A DNA stretch of 64,000 nt, taken from contig NZ_FUXI01000004.1 in NCBI RefSeq assembly GCF_900167335.1, positions 1 to 64,000 on the forward strand, written 5' to 3'. Both the position numbers and the translations under genes were made by a program. How positions within the stretch are numbered: the first letter of the stretch is position 1; the number at the start of each line of letters is the position of its first letter. Origin of the DNA: Pilibacter termitis (GTDB taxonomy: Bacteria; Bacillota; Bacilli; Lactobacillales; Streptococcaceae). The notes under the pieces are model-generated. The model searched no databases and was not told the origin of the DNA. It was given only the letters and a program-made list of their open reading frames with translations. Positions 54,989-63,985 of this stretch are shown here, in pieces.

Positions 54989-56356
54989 ATGTCGATTGTT
55001 CGTATTTGTAAGGATTCAATGGGGGAAGTAAAAGTTGCAGGAGACAAATTTTGGGGAGCTCAAACGCAACGAAGTTTGGAAAATTTCAAAATTGGTGAAG
55101 AAACGATGCCAATTCCGCTTATCGAAGCATTGGTTCGTGTGAAAGCAGCGGCAGCGAAAGCAAATGCTAAAACAGGGAAACTCTCAAAAGAGAGAGAAGA
55201 AAAAATCCTTTATGCCACAGACATGATTTTGAAGGAAAAAATGTACGATCAGTTTCCACTCGTCGTTTGGCAAACGGGAAGTGGGACGCAAACCAATATG
55301 AATGTCAATGAAGTCATCAGCTATATTGCAAACACCAAAGAGGGTGGCGAAATCGTTCACCCGAACGACCATGTGAATATGTCGCAATCAAGCAATGATG
55401 TGTTTCCAACGGCAATGCACGTAGCGTTTATTAATGAATGTTACTCAAAACTTTTTCCGTCATTAAAGAAAATGGCTAGTGTACTTGAGAAGTTGGAAAA
55501 AGAATATAATGGACTTGTAAAAATTGGTCGAACGCATTTGCAAGATGCGACACCAATTACTTTTGGTCAGGAAATCTCTGGCTGGAAAAACGGGATTCAT
55601 CAAGCTGGTGCGATGGTCGTCACAGCACTTAGGGAAATGGAAAAAATTGCTATCGGAGGTACTGCGGTAGGTACGGGAATAAACGCTACAAGCGAGTATA
55701 TAAAAGAGTTTATTGATGAGATTAGTGAAGACGTGGATTACTATTTTCGTGAGGATAGTAACAAATTCCACGCACTGACAAGTCTTGATGCAGAAGTGTT
55801 TCTTTCAGGAGCGTTAAAAGCGTTGGCGAGTAATCTGATGAAAATGGCAAACGACATTCGCTTGCTTGCAAGTGGCCCACGTTGCGGTTTTGGTGAAATT
55901 ACGATCCCGTCAAATGAACCGGGAAGTTCGATTATGCCGGGAAAAGTCAATCCAACACAATGCGAAGCGATAACCATGCTTGCCCTACAAGTTATTGGAA
56001 ATGATGCAACAATTTCCATGAGTGCAACTCAAGGGAATTTTGAGCTAAACGTCTTTATGCCTGTTGTGGCGTATAATCTACTACAATCAATCAAACTTTT
56101 AACAGACGGAATGGAAAATTTTACTGAAAAATGTTTGATTGGTTTAACTGCCAACGAAGAAAAAATGACAGAAAATCTTAACAACAGCTTAATGCTCGTT
56201 ACCGCATTAAACACGCATATCGGCTACGAAAATGGAGCGAAAATCGCCAAAAAAGCCTTTGAAGAGAACAAAACACTCAAAGAGGCAGCAATAGAATTAG
56301 GACTTGTAACAAGTGAAGAATACGACAAATGGGTCGTTCCAGAAGAAATGATATAA
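54989..56356 (+). CDS. fumC: Class II fumarate hydratase
   Basis: The 455-residue enzyme interconverts fumarate and malate. The blocks GSGTQTNMNVNEV, HPNDHVNMSQSSNDVFPTAMH and the superfamily signature GSSIMPGKVNPTQCE are present. AGAGGTG precedes ATG 54989. The malic enzyme gene follows, so fumarate can pass via malate to pyruvate. Confidence 0.95.
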   Translation: MSIVRICKDSMGEVKVAGDKFWGAQTQRSLENFKIGEETMPIPLIEALVRVKAAAAKANAKTGKLSKEREEKILYATDMILKEKMYDQFPLVVWQTGSGTQTNMNVNEVISYIANTKEGGEIVHPNDHVNMSQSSNDVFPTAMHVAFINECYSKLFPSLKKMASVLEKLEKEYNGLVKIGRTHLQDATPITFGQEISGWKNGIHQAGAMVVTALREMEKIAIGGTAVGTGINATSEYIKEFIDEISEDVDYYFREDSNKFHALTSLDAEVFLSGALKALASNLMKMANDIRLLASGPRCGFGEITIPSNEPGSSIMPGKVNPTQCEAITMLALQVIGNDATISMSATQGNFELNVFMPVVAYNLLQSIKLLTDGMENFTEKCLIGLTANEEKMTENLNNSLMLVTALNTHIGYENGAKIAKKAFEENKTLKEAAIELGLVTSEEYDKWVVPEEMI

Positions 56357-56459
56357 GAGGATTTCTTGAAAAAGTCGGCAAATCCAAAGTGTCTCATTGA
56401 ACACAAGAACAATAAAAAATCTCGAAAGAAAGATTCGTGAAATCGCAGAAGGGAGAAAT

Positions 56460-57620
56460 ATGTCTACAATCTATGAAAAAGCCTTAGCCCAACATAAAGA
56501 ATGGAAAGGAAAAATCAGCGTTTCATCAAAAGCACAAGTGCGAAATAAAGAAGACTTGTCGCTCGCTTACTCACCGGGAGTTGCACAGCCGAGTCGTGAA
56601 ATCGCCAAAGATAAAGAGAAAGCGTATGATTACACATGGAAAGGCAATGCTGTTGCAGTTGTAAGTGACGGAAGTGCCGTACTTGGCCTTGGAAATATTG
56701 GAGCAAGTGCAGCGATGCCTGTTATGGAGGGGAAAGCCTTGCTATTCAAGGAATTTGCCGACATTGATGCGGTACCTTTGTGTGTAAATTCACAAGATGA
56801 AACAGAAATTATCCGTTTTGTAGAAATGGTTTCTCCAAGTTTTGGGGGGATTAATCTGGAAGATATTTCAGCCCCACGTTGTGTGACGATTGAGCGAGCG
56901 TTGGTGGAAAAATTGGATATTCCAGTTTTTCATGATGACCAGCATGGAACAGCGATTGTTGTAGTGGCAGCTTTGATGAATGCGTTGAAGTTAGTCCAAA
57001 AAACGCCAGAAAACGTCCGAATCGTTGTCAGCGGTACTGGAGCAGCAGGAAGTGCGATTATAAAAATGCTCCACAATTTCGGTGTGAAAAATATTTTAGC
57101 GTTCAATAAAAACGGTCTTTTGGCGAAAGGTAATCAAAACGCTGAAAACTTTCTTGATGAAGAATTGCTTGAAATAACCAATCCAGAAAATCAAGAGTGT
57201 TCATTTGAACAAGCGTTCGTCAATGCAGATGTTTTTATCGGTGTATCAGCACCGAACATTGTCACTGAAAAAATGGTTGCCTCAATGAATGAAAAAGCGA
57301 TTGTCTTTGCAATGGCAAATCCCGAGCCAGAAATCGCTTATGAAAAAGCAATCAATGCAGGAGCTTACATTGTTGGTACAGGCAGAAGCGACTATCCGAA
57401 TCAGATCAATAATGTCCTCGCATTTCCGGGGCTTTTCCGTGGAGTGCTAGACAGCGGTGTGAGGAAAATTACCGAAGAAATGAAACTTGTCACAGCAAAA
57501 GCAATCGCCTCCCTCGTGGACGAGTGTGAACTTTCTCCTGAAAATATTATCCCGTCAGCATTTCATCCAGAAGTGGTCACGAGAATCTCAGAAGAAATTC
57601 AGAAATTGGTGAGAAAATAA
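56460..57620 (+). CDS. NAD(P)-dependent malic enzyme
   Basis: The 386-residue enzyme decarboxylates malate to pyruvate. It shows LSLAYSPGVAQPSREI, SDGSAVLGLGNIGASAAMPVMEGKA, FHDDQHGTAIVV and the nucleotide loop SGTGAAGSAI. ATG 56460 follows GAAGGGAG; the frame is open upstream to 56397, but that extension has no family resemblance. It lies about 100 bp behind fumC without a terminator, so they are probably one unit. Confidence 0.93.
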   Translation: MSTIYEKALAQHKEWKGKISVSSKAQVRNKEDLSLAYSPGVAQPSREIAKDKEKAYDYTWKGNAVAVVSDGSAVLGLGNIGASAAMPVMEGKALLFKEFADIDAVPLCVNSQDETEIIRFVEMVSPSFGGINLEDISAPRCVTIERALVEKLDIPVFHDDQHGTAIVVVAALMNALKLVQKTPENVRIVVSGTGAAGSAIIKMLHNFGVKNILAFNKNGLLAKGNQNAENFLDEELLEITNPENQECSFEQAFVNADVFIGVSAPNIVTEKMVASMNEKAIVFAMANPEPEIAYEKAINAGAYIVGTGRSDYPNQINNVLAFPGLFRGVLDSGVRKITEEMKLVTAKAIASLVDECELSPENIIPSAFHPEVVTRISEEIQKLVRK

Positions 57621-57631
57621 ACGAAAATTAA

Positions 57632-57662
57632 CACAGCATGGAAGATTCATGCTGTTTTTTTT
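57632..57662 (+). terminator. Terminator after the malic enzyme gene
   Basis: CAGCATG and CATGCTG pair around GAAGATT and are followed by TTTTTTTT. Confidence 0.9.
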
Positions 57663-57692
57663 GCTATGCCTAATTATGAAATCAAGGGAAAA

Positions 57693-58020
57693 CAAGTTTT
57701 TAGAGATGCCTATATATTTTTAAACATATGAAAATGAGTTATTTATTTGGAAAAATAGCAGGTAAAATAGGTGTTAATTTTAAGTTATCAAATTATTTTA
57801 TAATAAAACTAGATTTTTTGCATAAATACGTTTTCTTTTTTTGCAAAATAGTTTAATATAAATAATATTAAATCTACTATTTTTTGAAACAAGAGAATGA
57901 AATACTTTTTTGGGTGGGTGGTTTCATTTTTTCAGAAAACTTTGGGATTTAAAGTAGGTACCTCTAAAACTCGGATTAAGCCAAAACTAGCAATTTTGGG
58001 GAACGTGAGTTTTATGAGGG
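57693..58020. repeat. Degraded MITE ends upstream of the surface-protein gene
   Basis: GTTTTTAGAGATGCCTA (57693 region) resembles a MITE right end. Further on, GGTACCTCTAAAACTCGGATTAAG followed by AAAACTAGCAATTTT resembles the opposite end read in reverse, down to a degraded partner GAGTTTTATGAGGG near 58017. The copies are too decayed to delimit. The AT-rich sequence between holds a candidate promoter. Confidence 0.45.
57841..57868 (+). promoter_or_regulatory. Candidate promoter of the surface-protein gene
   Basis: TTGCAA (57841-57846) and TAATAT (57863-57868) are 16 bp apart, giving a leader of about 255 nt with a complex hairpin. Confidence 0.45.
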
Positions 58021-58037
58021 ATCCAGTACCATTGGGG

Positions 58038-58107
58038 TGTACTCAACCAAGCAATGAATCGGACAATGCTTGGCTATTTTCCATTTTTTGCTTGGTCGGT
58101 GAGTACA
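58038..58107 (+). promoter_or_regulatory. Competing hairpins in the surface-protein leader
   Basis: CCAAGCA at 58047-58053 can pair with TGCTTGG at 58067-58073 (short hairpin). It can instead pair with TTGCTTGG at 58088-58095, where the stem extends through TGTACTCA and TGAGTACA. The outer stem ends about 6 nt before the SD region (58114-58119). Two exclusive structures beside a ribosome-binding site suggest a regulatory switch. Confidence 0.45.
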
Positions 58108-58129
58108 AAAAAGAAAGGGTGTAAAGCAA

Positions 58130-61100
58130 ATGAAAACATTAAAAAAGGGTTTTGTTGAGCGGTTTGTGATTGTGTTACTTTTGCTATTTCCTTATTTTGC
58201 AACACTTGGCAATGTGGAAGTGGCTCAAGCGAGCGATTATGATGAGGCAACAATCAAAGGAACATTTGGAACGGCGGATTGGTATATTAAAAATGGCACG
58301 ACGGAACTTCATATTTTAGGTGGAGAATTTGGTGTAGCAGTAAATATCCAAAATGGTACAGGCAATACTCCAGATAGCCCTTGGTGGGAATGGGAAAGTG
58401 GAATTACCAAAATTATTTTTGATGAAAAAGTGATAGCGAACAAAAATTCTTCTTATTTGTTTAATGGATTGGCAACACTTACAAGTATCGAAGGGCTTGA
58501 TAAATTAGATACAAGCAAAGTTGAAGATATGAAAGGTATGTTTCGTGGGATTGCAGTAACCTCTTTAGATTTAAGCCAATTTGACACAAGAAATGTCAAA
58601 GAGATGACTGGTTTATTCAATTGGTGTAAGAACTTGAAAAATATAGATTTAAGCAGTTTTGACACCTCTAAAGTTACCAATATGGTTGGAATGTTTGCAG
58701 GTTGTAACAATTTAGAATCTATTACTTTCGGCGATCATTTTGATACGAGTAATGTAGTTGGTATGGTGAGTATGTTTCATGGATGTAATAGCCTAAAAAG
58801 TATTGACGTAAGCAAATTCGACACTTCTAACGTTATTGATATGGCAGTTATGTTTGCAGAGTGTAGTAGCTTGAAAAATCTCGACCTCACGAGTTTTGAT
58901 ACTTCAAACGTTGTTGATATGATGTCTATGTTTGCGGGTTGTTCAGTTTTGGAAACGTTAGATTTAAGTAGCTTTGATACAAGCAAAACTACGAACATGG
59001 CTTTTATGTTCCAACAAGATTTTGAGCTTACTTCTCTTAAACTTGGTAAAAATTTCAAAACAAATAACGTAACAAGAATGGAGTTGATGTTTGAGAAATG
59101 TAGAAAATTAGAAACGATAGACTTGAGCAGTTTTACTACTTCAAATGTAACGAATATGCAAGCAATGTTTAGTGGTTGTTGGCGTTTAAAAGAAATTGAT
59201 GTGAGTAATTTTAACACGTCAAATGTTCTTGATATGACGATGATGTTTTACGATTGTCAAAGTTTGGTAGATTTAGATGTTGCCAATTTCGATATTTCAA
59301 AGACGAATAATGTAAGAGCTATGTTTGAATCATGTAAAAACTTAAAATCTTTGAATATAAGTAATTTTGATGTGAGTCATACAGATTCTGGCAATATACT
59401 AAGCGGTTTACTTTCGCTAAGAAAACTCACGTTAGGAGCGAATGCCAGGCTAGTGGCGAACCAGTCAGGGTTGTTCGATATTTCTTTGCAAAATTATGGC
59501 GGTTATACTCCTGAAGCCTACACAGGCTCGTGGCAAAATATCGGCACAAGTACAGACGAAAACCGCCCAAATGGAAATTACGTTTTCACCTCTAATGAGC
59601 TAATGGCAAATTATAATGGAACTCAAGCAGGCACATATGTTTGGCAACCTAAGTATTACTCTGTTACTTGGAACGGAGTGCATGGAATATTCATTGGTGG
59701 AACAACGAGTGTTACGAATAATCAACTTCTCTATGGCGAAGCGACACCGACACCAGAGAATTTTACTCCGCCATTTAACTATGTATTTGACGGCTGGGAG
59801 CCAATGATAGAAAATACGGTCACAAAAGATATGGTTTATACAGCCAAATGGCAACATCGTATCAATGAGAGTGTGCAACCTTGGCAAGCGAAACGGATTA
59901 TTTCTTACCAATACGCTGACGGGACAAAAGCTGCTGAAACAGTCGAACAAACGCTCACTTTTACACGAAATTTGAAGAGTGATATGGTAGACGGAACGGT
60001 TTTAGAGGATTACTGGGACAAAGCAAGTGACAATTTTCCAGAAATCACAAGCCCAACGATTCCCAATTGGCAAGCGGATAAAGCAAAAGTACCAGCCAAG
60101 ACGATTACATGGCAAGAAGTTTTAGCCGTTCAAGATGCAATGTTTACAATAAAAGAAACGGTCATTTACGACCATGGCAAAAGTTCAGATGTTGATGAGA
60201 AAAATATCACAAGAACGATTCAATACAAGGACAAAGCCACAGGGAATACATTAGCACCTGACGAAGTACAAACTGTAACGTTCACAAGAGAGAAGACAAC
60301 AAATTTAGTGACAGGAGAGTTTCTTTATGGCTCGTGGAACGAGGTGACGCAAACTTTTTCTTCGAAAAATAGCCCGATTGTTGCAAATTACACAGCTGAA
60401 ACTCCGACAGTCGCTAGTCAAGTTGTAACACCAAATGATTTGGATACAACGGTGCAAGTCTACTACACCAAAAATGCAAACGTGACAGTAGATGAGGAAG
60501 TGAAAGAAATCACGAGAACAATTCAGTACAAGGATAAAGTGACGGGTGAAGAAAAAGCACCAGACGTACTGCAAAAAGTAAAATTCACACGGAATTGTAC
60601 AACAGATTTGAACACAGGAAACAAGACTTACGGAGCATGGAATGTTGCCGAACAAACATTTGCCACAGTGAAAAGTCCAGAAATAGCAGGCTGTACAGCG
60701 GACAAGTTAGTAGTGCCAAGCGAAACGGTGAAACCAGAGGATAAGGATATTCTTGTGACGGTAGAATATACACAAAACTCTAATGTCAAAATCGAAGAAG
60801 ATGTTAAGGAAATCACGAGAACGATTCAGTACAAGGACAAAGTGACAGGTGAAGAAAAAGCACCAGACGTACTGCAAAAAGTAAAATTCACACGAAATTG
60901 CACAACAGATTTGAACACAGGAAACAAGACTTACGGAGCATGGAATATTGCAGAACAAACATTTGCCACAGTGAAAAGTCCAGAAATAGTAGGTTATACA
61001 GCGGATAAGACAGTAGTGCCAAGCGAAACGGTGAAACCAGAAGATAAAGATATTCTTGTGACGGTAGAGTACACACAAAACCCTAACGTCAAAATCGAAG

Positions 61101-62416
61101 AAGATGTTAAAGAAATCACGAGAACGATTGAGTACAAGGATAAAGTGACAGGTGAAGAAAAAGCACCAGACGTACTGCAAAAAGTAAAATTCACACGAAA
61201 TTGCACAACAGATTTGAACACAGGAAACAAGATTTACGGAGCATGGAATATTGCAGAACAAACATTTGCCACAGTGAAAAGTCCAGAAATAGCAGGTTAT
61301 ACAGCGGACAAGTTAGATGTGCCAAGCGAAACGGTGAAACCAGAGGATAAGGATATTCTTGTGACGGTAGAATATACAAAAAACCCTAATGTCAAAATCG
61401 AAGAAGATGTTAAAGAAATCACGAGAACGATTGAGTACAAGGAAAAATCGACAGGCAAGCAATTAGCTGATAATAGCGTTCAAACGCTAAAATTCACAAG
61501 GGATAAAATAACCGATTTGGCAACGGAAGAGGTGAAGTTTGGAGCATGGAATGTTGCAGAACAAACATTTGCCACAGTGAAAAGTCCAGAAATAGCAGGT
61601 TATACAGCGGACAAGTTAGTTGTGCCAAGCGAAACGGTGAAACCAGAAGATAAGGATATTCTTGTGACGGTAGAATATACACAAAACCCGAATGTCAAAA
61701 TCGAAGAAGATATTAAGGAAATCACGAGAACAATTCAGTACAAGGACAAAGCGACAGGTAAGGAACTAGCAAATACAGTTGTTCAAACGCTAAAATTCAC
61801 AAGATATAAAATAACAGATTTGACAACAGGAGAGGTGAAATTTGGAGCATGGAATATTGCCGAACAAACATTTACCACAGTGAAAAGCCCAGAAATAGCA
61901 GGTTATACAGCGGATAAGACAGTAATACCAAGTGAAACGGTGAAACCAGAGGATAAGGATATTACTCTAACTGTTTACTACGTAAAAACTCCGTTAGTCG
62001 ATACGCAAATTCCTGCACCGGTAATTATTCGTTACGTCGATGAAACAGGGAAGTCATTGCTCAAAGACAAGGTAATTACAGGAAAATTGAACGAGAAATT
62101 TACCGAAAAAGCTCCGAGTATTTTAGGGTATAAGCTGAAAAGTAGTGAGAGTGCCGTTGAATTTACGATTACTACGAAGGAGCAGACGATTATCTTTGTG
62201 TATGAAAGTACAAACGCTCAATTGCCAACGACCTATGAGCCGACAACGAGTTCCACTACGACAACAAGTGTGAATAACAACACAACGACCTCCACCAGTA
62301 AAACATTGCCAAGCACCAATGAGGCAAAAGGAAATATTTGGAGTATGCTGGGTATGTGCATTATTTCTCTAGTTGTAGGGGTGTTTGTAAAACGTAAAAA
62401 AGCAAGAGTAATTTAA
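58130..62416 (+). CDS. Cell-wall-anchored surface protein with BspA-type LRRs, Mub and MucBP modules
   Basis: The 1428-residue protein has a signal peptide (to about residue 35). About ten BspA/DUF285-type repeats follow (about 110-430; FDTSNVxxMxxMFxxCxxL pattern), then an InlB B-repeat-like module (about 509-575, YSVTWNG to YTAKWQ). Seven Mub_B2-like modules of about 100 residues follow (about 585-1290), then a MucBP-type domain (about 1291-1365, VIIRYVDETGKSL), a Thr/Ser-rich stretch, the sortase signal LPSTN at 1393-1397, a hydrophobic helix and KRKK. The sorting motif ends in N instead of G. It is probably an adhesin for host glycoprotein or another surface. Modules R1-R3 contain cysteines, rare in such proteins. 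Confidence 0.93.
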   Translation: MKTLKKGFVERFVIVLLLLFPYFATLGNVEVAQASDYDEATIKGTFGTADWYIKNGTTELHILGGEFGVAVNIQNGTGNTPDSPWWEWESGITKIIFDEKVIANKNSSYLFNGLATLTSIEGLDKLDTSKVEDMKGMFRGIAVTSLDLSQFDTRNVKEMTGLFNWCKNLKNIDLSSFDTSKVTNMVGMFAGCNNLESITFGDHFDTSNVVGMVSMFHGCNSLKSIDVSKFDTSNVIDMAVMFAECSSLKNLDLTSFDTSNVVDMMSMFAGCSVLETLDLSSFDTSKTTNMAFMFQQDFELTSLKLGKNFKTNNVTRMELMFEKCRKLETIDLSSFTTSNVTNMQAMFSGCWRLKEIDVSNFNTSNVLDMTMMFYDCQSLVDLDVANFDISKTNNVRAMFESCKNLKSLNISNFDVSHTDSGNILSGLLSLRKLTLGANARLVANQSGLFDISLQNYGGYTPEAYTGSWQNIGTSTDENRPNGNYVFTSNELMANYNGTQAGTYVWQPKYYSVTWNGVHGIFIGGTTSVTNNQLLYGEATPTPENFTPPFNYVFDGWEPMIENTVTKDMVYTAKWQHRINESVQPWQAKRIISYQYADGTKAAETVEQTLTFTRNLKSDMVDGTVLEDYWDKASDNFPEITSPTIPNWQADKAKVPAKTITWQEVLAVQDAMFTIKETVIYDHGKSSDVDEKNITRTIQYKDKATGNTLAPDEVQTVTFTREKTTNLVTGEFLYGSWNEVTQTFSSKNSPIVANYTAETPTVASQVVTPNDLDTTVQVYYTKNANVTVDEEVKEITRTIQYKDKVTGEEKAPDVLQKVKFTRNCTTDLNTGNKTYGAWNVAEQTFATVKSPEIAGCTADKLVVPSETVKPEDKDILVTVEYTQNSNVKIEEDVKEITRTIQYKDKVTGEEKAPDVLQKVKFTRNCTTDLNTGNKTYGAWNIAEQTFATVKSPEIVGYTADKTVVPSETVKPEDKDILVTVEYTQNPNVKIEEDVKEITRTIEYKDKVTGEEKAPDVLQKVKFTRNCTTDLNTGNKIYGAWNIAEQTFATVKSPEIAGYTADKLDVPSETVKPEDKDILVTVEYTKNPNVKIEEDVKEITRTIEYKEKSTGKQLADNSVQTLKFTRDKITDLATEEVKFGAWNVAEQTFATVKSPEIAGYTADKLVVPSETVKPEDKDILVTVEYTQNPNVKIEEDIKEITRTIQYKDKATGKELANTVVQTLKFTRYKITDLTTGEVKFGAWNIAEQTFTTVKSPEIAGYTADKTVIPSETVKPEDKDITLTVYYVKTPLVDTQIPAPVIIRYVDETGKSLLKDKVITGKLNEKFTEKAPSILGYKLKSSESAVEFTITTKEQTIIFVYESTNAQLPTTYEPTTSSTTTTSVNNNTTTSTSKTLPSTNEAKGNIWSMLGMCIISLVVGVFVKRKKARVI
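60200..61998 (+). repeat. Tandem 303-bp repeats encoding Mub_B2-like modules
   Basis: Units start at 60200 (divergent, 300 bp), 60500, 60803, 61106, 61409 and 61712. The units at 60500-61711 are each exactly 303 bp. The first three of these are almost identical. The fourth has a 5' half like the fifth and a 3' half like the first three, a mosaic produced by recombination or gene conversion. Copy number may vary between strains. Confidence 0.93.
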
Positions 62417-62470
62417 GTCGAAAATGAAGAATAGGGAAAATAGAACCTTCGATTTTTCATCAAATTTCCC

Positions 62471-62499
62471 TTGCTTTTCCAAAAAAACTCCGCTATAAT
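62471..62499 (+). promoter_or_regulatory. trpS promoter
   Basis: TTGCTT (62471-62476) and a perfect TATAAT (62494-62499) are 17 bp apart, leading into the T-box leader. Confidence 0.75.
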
Positions 62500-62519
62500 G
62501 AGAAAAAATATGAAGCAAA

Positions 62520-62776
62520 AAAAGAGAAGTAGCAAGATAATTTTTCAAAAGAGAGCAAATGGGTGGTGTGAATTTGTGGGAAATGTTTTGTGAATGGACT
62601 TTTAAGTTAGCTATATAGAGGAAAAAAAGTATTCTATATCGTTTACTCCTGCGTTACAAGGAGTTTCCTTATTATGAGGAAAATGAGTGAGAAAAGGTAA
62701 CTTTTCTCAAACGAAAAGGTGGCACCGTAAATTTTACCCTTGAGCATGTATTTTGATGTTCAAGGGTTTCTTTTTA
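62520..62776 (+). promoter_or_regulatory. Tryptophan T-box riboswitch
   Basis: The leader begins with a GAGAAGTAG...AGAGAG region typical of Stem I. A TGG specifier triplet in GAATGGAC lies at 62595-62597, and the T-box sequence AAAAGGTGGCACCG at 62714-62727. The terminator CCCTTGAGCAT with its partner ATGTTCAAGGG and a T-run follows (62738-62775). Uncharged tRNA-Trp should pair with the specifier and the GGTGGCACC bulge, favour the antiterminator and allow trpS expression. Confidence 0.9.
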
Positions 62777-62813
62777 TGGGGATTTCTAAAAAATCAATTT
62801 GAGGAGGAAAAAT

Positions 62814-63842
62814 ATGACAAGCAAAAAAATCGTACTAACAGGTGATCGTCCAACAGGAAAATTACATATTGGGCATTATGTAGGGAGTTTAAAAAACAGA
62901 GTTTTAATGCAAAACGCAGGGGATTATGAAATGTTCGTGATGATTGCCGATCAGCAAGCGTTGACCGATCATGCACGTGAACCAGAAAAAATTCGCCAAA
63001 GTGTAACGGAAGTGACACTTGATTATTTGGCGGCAGGTTTAAATCCTGAGAAAACAACGATTTTCATTCAATCGCAAATTCCAGAATTGGCGGAGCTTAC
63101 GATGTATTATATGAATCTTGTTTCTGTTGCAAGGCTCCATAGAAATCCAACCGTTAAAACAGAAATAGACCAAAAAGGGTTTGGTGAGGGCGTACCTGCG
63201 GGATTTTTTGTTTACCCAGTTAGCCAAGCGAGTGATATTACAGCGTTTAAAGCGGATTTGGTGCCAGTAGGAGCAGACCAAAAACCAATGATTGAACAAA
63301 CAAGGGAAATTGTGCGAAGTTTTAATAACGCATATAATACGGATGTTTTAGTTGAGCCAGACGGTATTTACCCAGAAAATGAAAAATCAGGTAGACTTCC
63401 GGGGTTGGACGGGAATGCAAAAATGAGCAAGTCGCTGAATAACGGTATTTATCTAGCAGATGATTTTGACACCGTTCGTCAAAAAGTGATGAGTATGTAT
63501 ACTGACCCAGATCATATTCGCATTGAAGATGCAGGGAAAATCGAGGGGAATATGGTGTTTCATTATCTGGATGTTTTCGGTACAGAAAAACACGCTGAGG
63601 AAATTCAGGCGATGAAAGAGCATTATCAGCGTGGCGGGCTTGGCGATGTGAAAACGAAACGCTATTTACTAGAAGTTTTAGAAGAAGAACTTCGTCCAAT
63701 TCGTGAAAAAAGGCTAGAACTCGCCAAAGATTTAGGTGAAGTGGAACGCATTTTGAAAGCGGGAAGCCAAAAAGCTCAACAAGTCGCAGCTCAAACATTA
63801 AGTGACGTAAAACGTGCAATGGGCTTGGATTATTTTGGATAA
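62814..63842 (+). CDS. trpS: Tryptophanyl-tRNA synthetase
   Basis: The 342-residue class I synthetase has [12 protein letters not shown] with HIGH at 18-21 and KMSKS at 203-207. The ATG at 62814 follows GAGGAGG at 62801-62807; a TTG at 62799 lies within or before that SD. Control by the T-box directly upstream supports tryptophan as amino acid. Confidence 0.95.
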   Translation: MTSKKIVLTGDRPTGKLHIGHYVGSLKNRVLMQNAGDYEMFVMIADQQALTDHAREPEKIRQSVTEVTLDYLAAGLNPEKTTIFIQSQIPELAELTMYYMNLVSVARLHRNPTVKTEIDQKGFGEGVPAGFFVYPVSQASDITAFKADLVPVGADQKPMIEQTREIVRSFNNAYNTDVLVEPDGIYPENEKSGRLPGLDGNAKMSKSLNNGIYLADDFDTVRQKVMSMYTDPDHIRIEDAGKIEGNMVFHYLDVFGTEKHAEEIQAMKEHYQRGGLGDVKTKRYLLEVLEEELRPIREKRLELAKDLGEVERILKAGSQKAQQVAAQTLSDVKRAMGLDYFG

Positions 63843-63849
63843 TTCGCTA

Positions 63850-63903
63850 CTATAAAAAGTCTAGGATATAATGAAATCTATCAGTATATCTTAGGCTTTT
63901 TGC
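63850..63903 (+). terminator. Terminator after trpS
   Basis: AAAAGTCTAGGATATA and TATATCTTAGGCTTTTT form a long stem around ATGAAATCTATCAG and end in a T-run. Confidence 0.85.
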
Positions 63904-63925
63904 TTTGTTTTTTAGATTTTTTCAT

Positions 63926-63963
63926 TGAGAATCATTCTCATTTAGAAGAAGTTATGATATAAT
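63926..63963 (+). promoter_or_regulatory. Fur-like operator and promoter of a gene beyond the window
   Basis: TGAGAATCATTCTCA (63926-63940) is a perfect 7-1-7 palindrome of the Fur/PerR/Zur class. An extended -10, TGATATAAT, is at 63955-63963, and the operator covers the expected -35 position. Metal- or peroxide-dependent repression of the next gene is likely. Confidence 0.75.
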
Positions 63964-63985
63964 AAAAAGGTACTTACAACAAAAG

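Noticed and set aside
57897-58124. 75-codon ORF upstream of the surface-protein gene
   Set aside because: It runs over decayed MITE sequence and the leader hairpin, has no good SD and no recognisable features.
60707-61261. Long antisense ORF in the Mub repeats
   Set aside because: It is the mirror of near-identical 303-bp coding repeats, cysteine- and phenylalanine-rich nonsense repeated with the same period.
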